Below, piece by piece: positions 1 to 6,972 of a DNA stretch of 17,320 bases. Source of the DNA: UBA9647 sp049522195 (lineage in GTDB: Bacteria > Bacteroidota > Ignavibacteria > UBA10030); assembly GCA_049522195.1 (NCBI GenBank), contig JBEKOB010000084.1:1-17320 (forward strand). Reading direction: 5' to 3'. Below the pieces are notes generated by a model. The model was not told the DNA's origin. It ran no database searches and worked only from the letters and a program-made list of their open reading frames with translations. The first letter of the stretch is position 1. Each line of letters starts with the position of its first letter. The translations under genes were made by a program, and so were the position numbers.

Positions 1-1162
1 CGTTTGCATCGTCCTTCGTTGTTTTTTCTTTCTGCCGAATAAGGAACCTCTGTTCCAACTCTGCGGCATTCATAAACTGCCGCAAGACCCAATTGTCAAA
101 TGCATCACGCCAGCGAGTGACGCGGGAGGCATCGGATAGCAAAGCTCGCTCGTAGTATCGACCTTCGATGCTAAGGACAAATCGGATCCTAAGAGTGAGC
201 AGAAAAAGAAAGCTAAACATCACAATTGACGTAACATAATATCCAAGGTTCTTAATTTCCATCAGCTTTGACGATTCGGTCACCTCCGTGTAAGCATAGT
301 TGTGGAGCACTTCAAACAAACAGTACACGAGAAGAATGCAGACCATTTTCTCCAAGTACGCTCCACCTGGAGGGTCTGTTCGAAATTGATGGACAATGCA
401 CAGGATTATGAAAGGGATACAAAGCAGACTCATCCAGAAACAGCTCCACCAAAACGGACGCATTATGAGCAAACCGACGTCATCTCCTCTTAGAAAGGGC
501 AAGATTTCCTTGATTCGCGCCTCCAACGTGCCATCGGTCGCTCCAACATACGGTCGTTGGCTCCATTCGATTTCGACAATCGACGAGATTTGTGCAACTG
601 TTGGCGTCTCAATTCCATCGCCTCGTAGCTTATTCAAGGCTGTCCTGATAGCCCTGAAGTCCCGGATTTCTGATGTCGCGTATGAGTACTTTGGGTCGAT
701 TACGTATGGTCCGAACACAAGAACCCAAACGCCCCCCGCTATGAGAAATGCTGCAAGATAAATCTGGTGGATTCTGACATTTTGGAAGATTCTTTCAAGC
801 ACTAAGTAGATCACCGCGATTGGCAACATCAGATAATACAGCATGCTTTGATATTCGGAGACAAAGAAGACCAACCACGCATCTCCGTGAAATAATTCCG
901 TGTTGATCAGTTTGAACAGCGGATACGTAGTTCCACTCATCAGGAAGAACAGCGAAAAATTCAGGAAGGTAGCCTGGATTTTCTTCCGCATTTCCAAGCG
1001 CGAAAGGAGAAACGTAACAGCCGCTAGCAGGACACTTGTCTCGGCGACAAGGATACTGGCAAATGACGCGGATTCCCCATCAAACTTGAGGGTCATGCTA
1101 GCAACAACGATAACTGCGAGCAGGAACCAAACCGGAAGAATTCTTCGTAGTTGTGTTTTCAT
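1..1162 (-). CDS. Partial polytopic membrane protein of unknown function (C-terminus beyond window)
   Basis: The minus strand is open without a stop from an ATG at 1162 to the left edge, giving 387 codons. I do not recognise the family. Hydrophobic segments lie at about residues 10-24, 34-54, 64-80, 95-122, 134-155, 236-258, 272-290 and 306-330, so roughly eight membrane spans. Between spans 5 and 6 is a polar stretch of about 80 residues (156-235), probably one soluble loop. After the last span the frame continues as a charged, Arg/Glu-rich helix-like tail (331-387), as in membrane sensors that lead into a cytoplasmic output domain, but that domain is not visible. The Shine-Dalgarno sequence is weak. 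A near-consensus promoter lies about 100 bp upstream. The region is visibly AT-richer than the sulfur genes, which may mean different ancestry. Small plus-strand frames here are shadows of this gene. Confidence 0.75.
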   Translation of the reverse strand, partial: MKTQLRRILPVWFLLAVIVVASMTLKFDGESASFASILVAETSVLLAAVTFLLSRLEMRKKIQATFLNFSLFFLMSGTTYPLFKLINTELFHGDAWLVFFVSEYQSMLYYLMLPIAVIYLVLERIFQNVRIHQIYLAAFLIAGGVWVLVFGPYVIDPKYSYATSEIRDFRAIRTALNKLRGDGIETPTVAQISSIVEIEWSQRPYVGATDGTLEARIKEILPFLRGDDVGLLIMRPFWWSCFWMSLLCIPFIILCIVHQFRTDPPGGAYLEKMVCILLVYCLFEVLHNYAYTEVTESSKLMEIKNLGYYVTSIVMFSFLFLLTLRIRFVLSIEGRYYERALLSDASRVTRWRDAFDNWVLRQFMNAAELEQRFLIRQKEKTTKDDAN

Positions 1163-1248
1163 TTCCGTCTCAGATCTCGAGGTCGACTGCGACGGTTCAA
1201 CCGCCCAACAAGAGGTTGGACTTGGATAGTCCGATGAGCAAAGGGAGT

Positions 1249-1258
1249 CCGCTAGCGG
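1249..1258. promoter_or_regulatory. 10-bp perfect palindrome at the expected transcription start (possible operator)
   Basis: CCGCTAGCGG is a perfect 10-bp palindrome immediately downstream of the -10 box of the leftward promoter, so it would cover +1. Its position suits a repressor site, but a 10-bp palindrome can arise by chance and no regulator is linked to it. Confidence 0.3.
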
Positions 1259-1260
1259 GA

Positions 1261-1289
1261 ATTGTAGGTCAAATTCCGCGTAGTGTCAA
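1261..1289 (-). promoter_or_regulatory. Near-consensus sigma70-type promoter for the leftward membrane-protein gene
   Basis: Read on the minus strand, TTGACA (1289-1284) is followed by exactly 17 bp and then TACAAT (1266-1261). This is a perfect -35 and a 5/6 -10 box at optimal spacing. Transcription would start near 1254, giving a leader of about 90 nt before the ATG at 1162. The leader has short inverted repeats: CCAAC/GTTGG at 1205-1219 and GGACT/AGTCC at 1218-1232. Confidence 0.65.
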
Positions 1290-1535
1290 GAGTTTTCCCG
1301 CTACATTTCCGAAATATCTCGGATATCGATTTGCGGTTCAAAGCGCGTGCGACCAGCAAGCTTAGCCCGCCTGATTGCCAAGTTCCACCTCCGCGTCTTT
1401 GTCCATTCTCGAAATCGCCCGGACACTTGCGACTCGTGAGAACCAGTTTTGAGAATCCTCCCGAAGTTGGGAGCCGGAATCGTCAGAATCTGTGAATTTC
1501 ATAAAAGTTTGCTCATACGCGGATTGGCATATTTC

Positions 1536-1565
1536 TTGACATTTGTGACTGTCAGATATGAAAAT
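1536..1565 (+). promoter_or_regulatory. Possible promoter of the sulfur operon (merR-like start)
   Basis: A perfect TTGACA at 1536-1541 is followed after 18 bp by GAAAAT (1560-1565, 4/6 match). MerR-type regulators often act at promoters with long spacers, which would fit autoregulation, but the -10 box is poor. If real, transcription starts close to 1572 and favours the ATG at 1594 over the one at 1558. Confidence 0.35.
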
Positions 1566-1593
1566 GATCGGGCAGGCGGAAGGAGAAGAAACT

Positions 1594-2028
1594 ATGGACG
1601 CGGAAGCACCGGTGTATTCGATTGGCAGTGTGGCGAGAATGCTGGGCATATCGGTCTACACGCTCAGGATGTACGAGCGCGAAGGGCTCATCATCTCGCA
1701 CAAGTCCGATACAAAACACAGACGCTACAGCCAGAACGACGTCGAGCGGATCCAGTGCATACGGCGCGCCATCACTGAGCTGAAGTTCGGCATCGCCGGC
1801 ATCAAGGGAGTCTACGCACTCATCCCCTGCTGGAGCATTGTCAACTGCTCACAGGAAGACAGGGCACACTGCGCGGCCTACAAAGGACATTCGAAACCGT
1901 GCTGGGCTCATAAGCATGAATCAAACACATGTTCATCCAGGGTCTGCAGGGAATGCCCGGTCTATCAGAAACTGACAGATTGTGCGAAAGTCAAGGAGAG
2001 CATCTTAACCGCCTCGGTCCACGCGTAA
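1594..2028 (+). CDS. MerR-family regulator with Cys-rich C-terminal domain
   Basis: The protein has 144 residues. Residues 7-75 form a MerR-type winged helix-turn-helix (IGSVARMLGIS, TLRMYEREGLI, RRYSQNDVERI). Instead of the usual coiled coil and short metal loop, residues 79-130 hold eight cysteines (79, 85, 93, 103, 113, 118, 121, 130), with a ninth at 55. The arrangement CW-x4-C-x7-C-x-AY-x6-CW followed by C-x4-C-x2-CP suggests metal, Fe-S or thiol-based sensing; that is inference. The ATG at 1594 is chosen over one 36 nt upstream because AGGAG lies 8 nt before it and the MerR fold begins just after. Only 25 bp separate it from the molybdoenzyme gene, so it probably heads and controls the sulfur operon. 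A MerR-type DNA-binding domain is near certain; the ligand is unknown. Confidence 0.88.
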   Translation: MDAEAPVYSIGSVARMLGISVYTLRMYEREGLIISHKSDTKHRRYSQNDVERIQCIRRAITELKFGIAGIKGVYALIPCWSIVNCSQEDRAHCAAYKGHSKPCWAHKHESNTCSSRVCRECPVYQKLTDCAKVKESILTASVHA

Positions 2029-2053
2029 GCAAGAATTCCTCAACTATGAGGGT

Positions 2054-4252
2054 ATGATGAATTCGATTTCACGAAGAAGGTTTATGAAGATATCCGCTGC
2101 CACCATCAGCCTGGCGGCCGCCGGATGCGCCATCAAATCAGGCACATCGAGCCTCGGCGCGAAAGAAAAGCGAAAAGGGATACAGAAAATCCCAACCTAC
2201 TGCGACATATGCTTCTGGAAGTGCGGCGCAATTGCTTATGTCAAGGACGGCGAGCTGTGGAAAATCGAAGGCAATCCCGACGATCCGCTCAGCCGCGGCA
2301 GACTGTGCCCCCGCGGCACAGGCGGCATCGGAGCCCACACGGACCCCGACAGACTTCGCACCCCGCTGATCCGGAAACGCAATCGGGGCGAAGAAGTGTG
2401 GCAGGAAGTGACATGGGATGAGGCACTCGGATACATCGCTGACAAGATGCAAAAGATCAAATCGGAGTACGGCCCGGAGGCCCTGGCAGTTTTCAGCCAC
2501 GGCATCGGCGGCAACTTCCTGAAACACACCCTAAAAGCATACGGCACACCGAACATCTCAGCCCCCTCCTTCGCACAATGTCGCGGACCCCGCGACGTTG
2601 GGTTCCGGCTCACGTTCGGCGAGGACATCAGCTCACCAGAACGCACAGACATTAAGAACGCACAATGCCTCGTCCTCATCGGAAGCCACCTGGGCGAGAA
2701 CATGCACAACTCGCAGGTTCAGGAATTTGCGGAGGCAATCCAGAATGGCGCTTCCATCATCGTTGTCGATCCACGCTTCTCCGTCGCGGCGAGCAAAGCA
2801 AAATGGTACCTTCCAATCAAACCGGGGACAGATCTCGCCCTGCTGCTTGCGTGGATGAATGTCATAGTGAAAGAAAACCTCTATGACAAAGAATATGTAG
2901 CGAAACACGGTTTCGGTTTTGAGCAATTTGCCGCAGAGCTTCTCCCCTACTCCCCCGAGTGGGCATATACTGAGACCGGAATCGAGCCCGACATTATCCG
3001 AGAAACAGCACGTGAAATGGCTCGTTACAAACCAGCCACTTTGGTCCATCCGGGCAGACACGTCACCTGGTACGGCGACGACGCTCAACGGAGCAGGGCC
3101 ATCGCATTACTCAATGCTCTTCTTGGCAGCTGGGGACGCAAAGGGGGTTTCTATTATCCCGTCAGCATGGACGTTCCAGGATATCCTTATCCCGCCTATC
3201 CAAAGCCGACGAAAGAAAAAGTCGATAATCCGAATAATAAGTATCCGTTCGCGAATGAGGCCATTACCACCGGCACTCGTGAAGCGACAATCACCGGTCA
3301 GCCGTATCCCATAAAAGGCTGGTTTGTGTACGCCTCCAATCTGATCCAGGCTCTACCAAACGAGGCGGAAACGATCAAGGCGATACAGAACCTCGACCTC
3401 CTGGTCGTCGTGGATGTCATTCCCAGCGAGATCGCGGGATGGGCAGACGTTGTTCTTCCGGAATCAGTGTACCTCGAGCGGCACGACGATCTCAACGTGG
3501 AGTGGTTCAGGGATCCCTTCACTGCCATCCGGCAACCTGTTATCGATTCACCGCACGACCAGAAGCCGAATTGGTGGATCGCAAGGGAACTCGCTGGAAA
3601 ACTTGGACTGAGCAGCTATTTCCCCTGGAATGATATCGAAGAGTACTTCAAACATCGGCTCACCGCAGCCGGTCTTGATTACAATGAGCTAAAGAAGAAC
3701 GGAATTATCCGCGGGAAGAAGCAGCCGAACTACTTTGAGGAGGGGGTGCCCGCCGAATTCCCGACCCCATCGGGAAAGATCGAATTCTATTCCCTGCAGC
3801 TCCAGAAAGCGGGCTTCGACCCTGTACCGAAATATACGAGGCCCGACCAAAATCCGCCAGGTTCGTTCCGTCTTCTCTATGGTCGCGCCCCCGTGCATTC
3901 GTTCAGCAGAACTCATTCAAACAGAATTCTCTCCGACATGATGTCTGAGAACGAAGTCTGGGTCAACAGCGCTATCGCCGAGCGTCTCGGGCTGCAAAAC
4001 GCGCAGTACGTCACACTCAAGAACCAGGACGGAATAATCAGTAACAAGATCAAGGTCAAGGTGACTGAGCGGATTCGACCGGACTGTGTTTACATGGTTC
4101 ACGGATTCGGGCACACCTCGAAGGGGCTCAAGCATGCTTTCCAAAAGGGGGCGAGCGATGCGCAGCTCATAACACAATATAAGACCGACCCGCTCATGGG
4201 TGGCACGGGCATGAACAATAATTTCGTCACCATCGAACCGGCGGAGGCATAA
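2054..4252 (+). CDS. psrA: PsrA/PhsA-type molybdopterin oxidoreductase, Tat-exported catalytic subunit
   Basis: The protein has 732 residues, the usual size for polysulfide/thiosulfate reductase catalytic subunits of the DMSO reductase family. A twin-arginine signal starts it (SRRRFMK, residues 6-12, then a hydrophobic stretch), with Cys25 after AAG as a weak possible lipobox, so the enzyme should act outside the cytoplasmic membrane. Cys50, Cys53, Cys57 and Cys85 bind the [4Fe-4S] cluster (CDICFWKCG ... LCPRG). Cys176 in AQCRGPR sits where the molybdenum ligand Cys is found in this group. The C-terminal part (about 610-732) is the MGD-binding domain. It is followed after 2 nt by the ferredoxin subunit and then the membrane subunit, the PsrABC order. 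Two adjacent ATGs (2054, 2057) are possible starts; GAGGG at 2048-2052 is close to both. The substrate could be polysulfide, thiosulfate or another sulfur compound; the symbol marks the family, not a proven activity. Confidence 0.9.
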   Translation: MMNSISRRRFMKISAATISLAAAGCAIKSGTSSLGAKEKRKGIQKIPTYCDICFWKCGAIAYVKDGELWKIEGNPDDPLSRGRLCPRGTGGIGAHTDPDRLRTPLIRKRNRGEEVWQEVTWDEALGYIADKMQKIKSEYGPEALAVFSHGIGGNFLKHTLKAYGTPNISAPSFAQCRGPRDVGFRLTFGEDISSPERTDIKNAQCLVLIGSHLGENMHNSQVQEFAEAIQNGASIIVVDPRFSVAASKAKWYLPIKPGTDLALLLAWMNVIVKENLYDKEYVAKHGFGFEQFAAELLPYSPEWAYTETGIEPDIIRETAREMARYKPATLVHPGRHVTWYGDDAQRSRAIALLNALLGSWGRKGGFYYPVSMDVPGYPYPAYPKPTKEKVDNPNNKYPFANEAITTGTREATITGQPYPIKGWFVYASNLIQALPNEAETIKAIQNLDLLVVVDVIPSEIAGWADVVLPESVYLERHDDLNVEWFRDPFTAIRQPVIDSPHDQKPNWWIARELAGKLGLSSYFPWNDIEEYFKHRLTAAGLDYNELKKNGIIRGKKQPNYFEEGVPAEFPTPSGKIEFYSLQLQKAGFDPVPKYTRPDQNPPGSFRLLYGRAPVHSFSRTHSNRILSDMMSENEVWVNSAIAERLGLQNAQYVTLKNQDGIISNKIKVKVTERIRPDCVYMVHGFGHTSKGLKHAFQKGASDAQLITQYKTDPLMGGTGMNNNFVTIEPAEA

Positions 4253-4254
4253 CC

Positions 4255-4794
4255 ATGGCGCGATTCGGAATGGTCATCGATACTGCGAAATGCGTCGGAT
4301 GCATGGATTGCGTCGTGGCCTGCAAGACTGAAAACGAGGTGCCGGAAGGATTCAACCGGGACTGGATCGTTCAGGATGTCACGGGCTCATTCCCCACCCT
4401 TCATATGGAAATCCGCAGCGAGCAATGCAATCACTGCGACACGCCTCCATGCGTCTATTGCTGCCCAACCGGCGCAAGTCACATCCACAGCCTGGGAGGC
4501 GTGGTTCTGGTGGAGCATAACAAGTGTATCGGATGCAAGGCTTGCCTGGCATCATGCCCGTACGATGCGCGGTTCATCCATCCGGACGGGTATGCGGATA
4601 AGTGCACGTTCTGCATCCACCGTGTTGAGAATGGGCTGGATCCCGCCTGCGTCTCCGTCTGCCCTACTCGATGCATGACGTTTGGCGATCTCGACGATCC
4701 CAACAGCACGGTGAGCAAGCTCCTGGCTTCAAGGAAATACCACACGCTGATCCCCGAGGCCGGCACGAAACCACAGATTTTCTATCTCACATAG
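4255..4794 (+). CDS. psrB: Four-cluster ferredoxin subunit (PsrB/PhsB type)
   Basis: The protein has 179 residues with sixteen cluster cysteines in the standard layout of DMSO-reductase-family electron-transfer subunits: 13/16/19/23, 58/61/66/70, 91/94/97/101 and 117/120/132/136. These should bind four [4Fe-4S] clusters that wire electrons between the membrane quinol subunit and the molybdenum site. There is no signal peptide, as is usual for this subunit, which is carried across the membrane with its Tat-signal partner. GGAGG 7 nt before the ATG gives a strong ribosome site, and the gene begins 2 nt after the psrA stop. Two extra cysteines (69, 140) lie beside clusters and are common in the family. 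Confidence 0.93.
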   Translation: MARFGMVIDTAKCVGCMDCVVACKTENEVPEGFNRDWIVQDVTGSFPTLHMEIRSEQCNHCDTPPCVYCCPTGASHIHSLGGVVLVEHNKCIGCKACLASCPYDARFIHPDGYADKCTFCIHRVENGLDPACVSVCPTRCMTFGDLDDPNSTVSKLLASRKYHTLIPEAGTKPQIFYLT

Positions 4795-4802
4795 AGGTCT
4801 GC

Positions 4803-5732
4803 ATGCACGAACTCACTTCCACGCACCACAGCGATCTCGTCGATCCCGTTCTCAAAATCTGGGGATGGCAGATCCCGACATATCTTTTCATGGGAGGATT
4901 GGTGGCCGGGATCATGATTATCTCGGGATATTTCGTGCTGCAAGGGCGACACAAGAACAATCTCTACGCATGCTTTTATCTCCCTATAATCAGCTTGTGC
5001 TTGTTGAGCCTTGGCATGCTGGCTCTCTTCCTGGACCTCGAGCATAAGTGGTTCACCTGGCGTTTATATACGACTTTTGAGGCCCGCTCTCCAATGTCCT
5101 GGGGCTCGTGGATCCTCGTTCTAATCTATCCGGCGCTTCTTGCGAATCTCCTCATACGAATCCCCGGCACGCTGCAAGAGAAGTTTCCGTTGCTCGTTCG
5201 TTTTTCAACGTCGATCAACGAGCATCCGCTCGGCGTGAAAGCCATTGGTGTTCTCAACATGGTTCTTGGAGCGATGCTTGGGATGTACACCGGCGTGCTG
5301 CTCAGCGCCCTCGGAGCACGTCCGCTCTGGAACAGCGCCATGTTGTGGATATTGTTCCTGGTGTCCGGACTTTCGGCAGCTGCCGCTTTCGTTCATATGA
5401 TCACACCCGATAAGTCCGAGCGCGAGCTGCTTGCAAAGGCAGACAATGGATTTCTGACCTTCGAGCTGCTCGTGATTGCCCTATTCATTGTAGGTCTGCT
5501 TTCCTCTACACGGGCGCATATCGAGGCGGCATATCTCCTCCTAAGCGGCCCGTTCGCAGCGGTCTTCTGGGTGTTTGTCGTCGGACTCGGCATCGCAATT
5601 CCGTTGATAATTCAACTCCTTGCAGTGAACCACAAGGTGAAACACACTCCGATCGCGCCAGTACTGGTTATTCTTGGCGGACTGATTCTCCGGTTCGTCA
5701 TTGTGTATGCTGGCCAGGTGAGTCACTGGTAG
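4803..5732 (+). CDS. psrC: NrfD/PsrC-type membrane subunit (quinone-interacting)
   Basis: The protein has 309 residues and is almost entirely hydrophobic, with eight to nine predicted spans, matching the NrfD/PsrC family. Family-typical traits include the KIWGWQIPTYLFMGGLVAG start of the first span, and the last span ending in GLILRFVIVYAGQ. Its role in the family is to anchor the complex and oxidise menaquinol (or reduce quinone, if the enzyme works in reverse). The frame is open further upstream, but the ATG at 4803 is preferred: it lies 8 nt after the psrB stop, is preceded by AGAGGT, and starts the protein where NrfD homologues start. A longer start would add polar sequence overlapping psrB. 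A gap of 108 bp without a clear promoter separates it from the transporter genes. Confidence 0.9.
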   Translation: MHELTSTHHSDLVDPVLKIWGWQIPTYLFMGGLVAGIMIISGYFVLQGRHKNNLYACFYLPIISLCLLSLGMLALFLDLEHKWFTWRLYTTFEARSPMSWGSWILVLIYPALLANLLIRIPGTLQEKFPLLVRFSTSINEHPLGVKAIGVLNMVLGAMLGMYTGVLLSALGARPLWNSAMLWILFLVSGLSAAAAFVHMITPDKSERELLAKADNGFLTFELLVIALFIVGLLSSTRAHIEAAYLLLSGPFAAVFWVFVVGLGIAIPLIIQLLAVNHKVKHTPIAPVLVILGGLILRFVIVYAGQVSHW

Positions 5733-5840
5733 AGAATCGAGTTCACTTTAGAATGGCTACGTTAGGAACAAACTTCCAAGGGCCACGAGCGTCGAGAGCT
5801 CATGAGTAGTCTTTGGATTGAACGAAAAAGGAGATACCGC

Positions 5841-6374
5841 ATGACAACAGAAGCTGTGAAAAAAGCTCAACCGTATTGGAATCCCTATGTCGCCGGGCTC
5901 GGACTTGGTCTCGTGCTGCTGGCGTCGTTTGTGATCATGGGACGTGGCCTGGGGGCTTCCGGCGCGTTCTCCTCGCTCGTGACCGTCGGCGTCCAGGCAG
6001 TCGCACCGAACCATGTAGCCAGCAACGAATTCTACTCAGAGTATATCGGCGACGGCACGAAAAGTCCCCTGAAGGACTGGCTCGTTTTCGAAGTGCTTGG
6101 GGTGTTCGTTGGCGGGTTTATCTCCGGACTGTTGGCGAATCGGGTAGCAAAAGTGGTCGAAAAAGGGCCCAATATCAGCAACGCGGGCCGGCTCACCCTC
6201 GCTTTCATTGGAGGTGGATTGATGGGGATCGGGGCGAAGCTTGCACGCGGGTGTACAAGCGGCCAGGCATTGACCGGCGGCGCATTGTTCAATGTCGGTA
6301 GTTGGGCATTTATGATGATGGTATTCGGCGGCGCATACGCTGCAGCGTACTTTGTAAGGAGACAATGGCGATGA
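5841..6374 (+). CDS. YeeE/YedE-family sulfur transporter, half-size subunit 1
   Basis: The protein has 177 residues with about four to five spans. It carries the YeeE/YedE signature GAKLARGCTSGQALTGGALF at 131-150, with Cys138 in the conserved position. Full-length YeeE/TsuA proteins are about twice this size and import thiosulfate through a pore lined by conserved cysteines; here the function is divided between this protein and the next. The ATG at 5841 is chosen because AAGGAG lies 8 nt upstream, although an in-frame ATG occurs at 5802. The gene overlaps the next by ATGA. The loop at about 50-78 (after the first spans) is polar and probably external. Transport of thiosulfate, sulfide or polysulfide is inferred from the family and the neighbouring sulfur oxidoreductase. 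Confidence 0.88.
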   Translation: MTTEAVKKAQPYWNPYVAGLGLGLVLLASFVIMGRGLGASGAFSSLVTVGVQAVAPNHVASNEFYSEYIGDGTKSPLKDWLVFEVLGVFVGGFISGLLANRVAKVVEKGPNISNAGRLTLAFIGGGLMGIGAKLARGCTSGQALTGGALFNVGSWAFMMMVFGGAYAAAYFVRRQWR

Positions 6375-6970
6375 ATGCACCCTTCTTCAAATATGGTTTG
6401 TTCGGCGATGATGTCAGCCTCGTCATCGCCTTCCTGATCGGAATTGGATTCGGATTCTTCCTTGAGCGGGCAGGATTCGGCAGCTCGAAGAAGTTGGCAG
6501 CGCAGTTCTACTTCACCGACCTGACGGTCTTCAAGGTCATGTTCACTGCAATCATCACCGCGATGGTAGGCGTCTACTATTTATCAGTCATCGGCTTCGT
6601 GGATCTTTCACTAGTCTATCTGACACCGACGTTTCTCCTTCCTCAAATCGTCGGAGGTCTAATCCTCGGCGTCGGGTTTGTCGTCGGTGGATATTGCCCC
6701 GGAACTTCGTGTGTTGCAGCATCGACAGGGCGCATAGACGGCATGGTCTACCTCCTGGGAATCATTTTCGGAATATTCGTTTTCGGCGAGATGTTCCCAT
6801 TGGTTAGCAGTTTCTATGTGTCGACTCCGATGGGCCAGATTACGCTCCCTCAAATCTCCGGACTCCCGTATGGTTTGCTGGTGTTCCTTGTCGTTCTGAT
6901 GGCACTCGGAGGATTTGCAGGTGCAGAGTGGGTCGAGAAAAAGATGGCATCAAAGAAAGCGGAGGCATGA
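6371..6970 (+). CDS. YeeE/YedE-family (DUF6691-like) sulfur transporter, half-size subunit 2
   Basis: The protein has 199 residues with five or so spans. It carries the second-half YeeE/YedE signature GGYCPGTSCVAASTGRIDG at 107-125, with Cys109 and Cys114. Together with Cys138 of subunit 1 it supplies the pore cysteines that a full-length transporter has in one chain. The start at 6371 makes an ATGA overlap with the upstream gene and lies 9 nt after AAGGAG; an ATG 6 nt earlier is too close to that site. The tight overlap implies coupled translation and a heteromeric transporter. The C-terminus is Lys-rich and cytoplasmic-looking. Confidence 0.88.
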   Translation: MNAPFFKYGLFGDDVSLVIAFLIGIGFGFFLERAGFGSSKKLAAQFYFTDLTVFKVMFTAIITAMVGVYYLSVIGFVDLSLVYLTPTFLLPQIVGGLILGVGFVVGGYCPGTSCVAASTGRIDGMVYLLGIIFGIFVFGEMFPLVSSFYVSTPMGQITLPQISGLPYGLLVFLVVLMALGGFAGAEWVEKKMASKKAEA

Positions 6971-6972
6971 TC

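Larger units (their letters stand above)
1163..1593. other. Divergent intergenic region without a recognisable gene
   Basis: This 431-bp stretch separates the leftward membrane-protein gene from the rightward merR-type gene. It holds the leftward promoter and palindrome, and a possible rightward promoter near 1536-1565. It also has a short inverted repeat, CTCCC/GGGAG at 1458-1473, with no T-run after it. Short frames on both strands have no start context or recognisable protein content. I see no tRNA, insertion element or other RNA motif. Confidence 0.6.

Noticed and set aside
1203..1221. attC-like core boxes GCCCAAC and GTTGGAC (integron cassette site)
   Set aside because: Only 5 bp separate them, there is no long imperfect palindrome between a distant pair, and no integrase or cassette array is present. 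A plain leader hairpin explains them better.
302..1229. Several plus-strand open frames of 60-120 codons
   Set aside because: They lie opposite a single uninterrupted minus-strand frame with clear membrane-protein character and a strong promoter; they have no recognisable content or ribosome sites.
1362..1649. Minus-strand frame of 95 codons between the two divergent genes
   Set aside because: It overlaps the start of the regulator gene, has no ribosome site and shows no protein family features.
4671..4802. Longer N-terminus for the NrfD/PsrC subunit
   Set aside because: It would overlap the ferredoxin gene by 124 bp and add a polar stretch atypical of the family; the ATG at 4803 has a good ribosome site.
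5802..5840. Upstream start for the first YeeE/YedE half
   Set aside because: The added residues are Arg/Lys-rich and unlike the family, and AAGGAG sits at ideal distance from the ATG at 5841.
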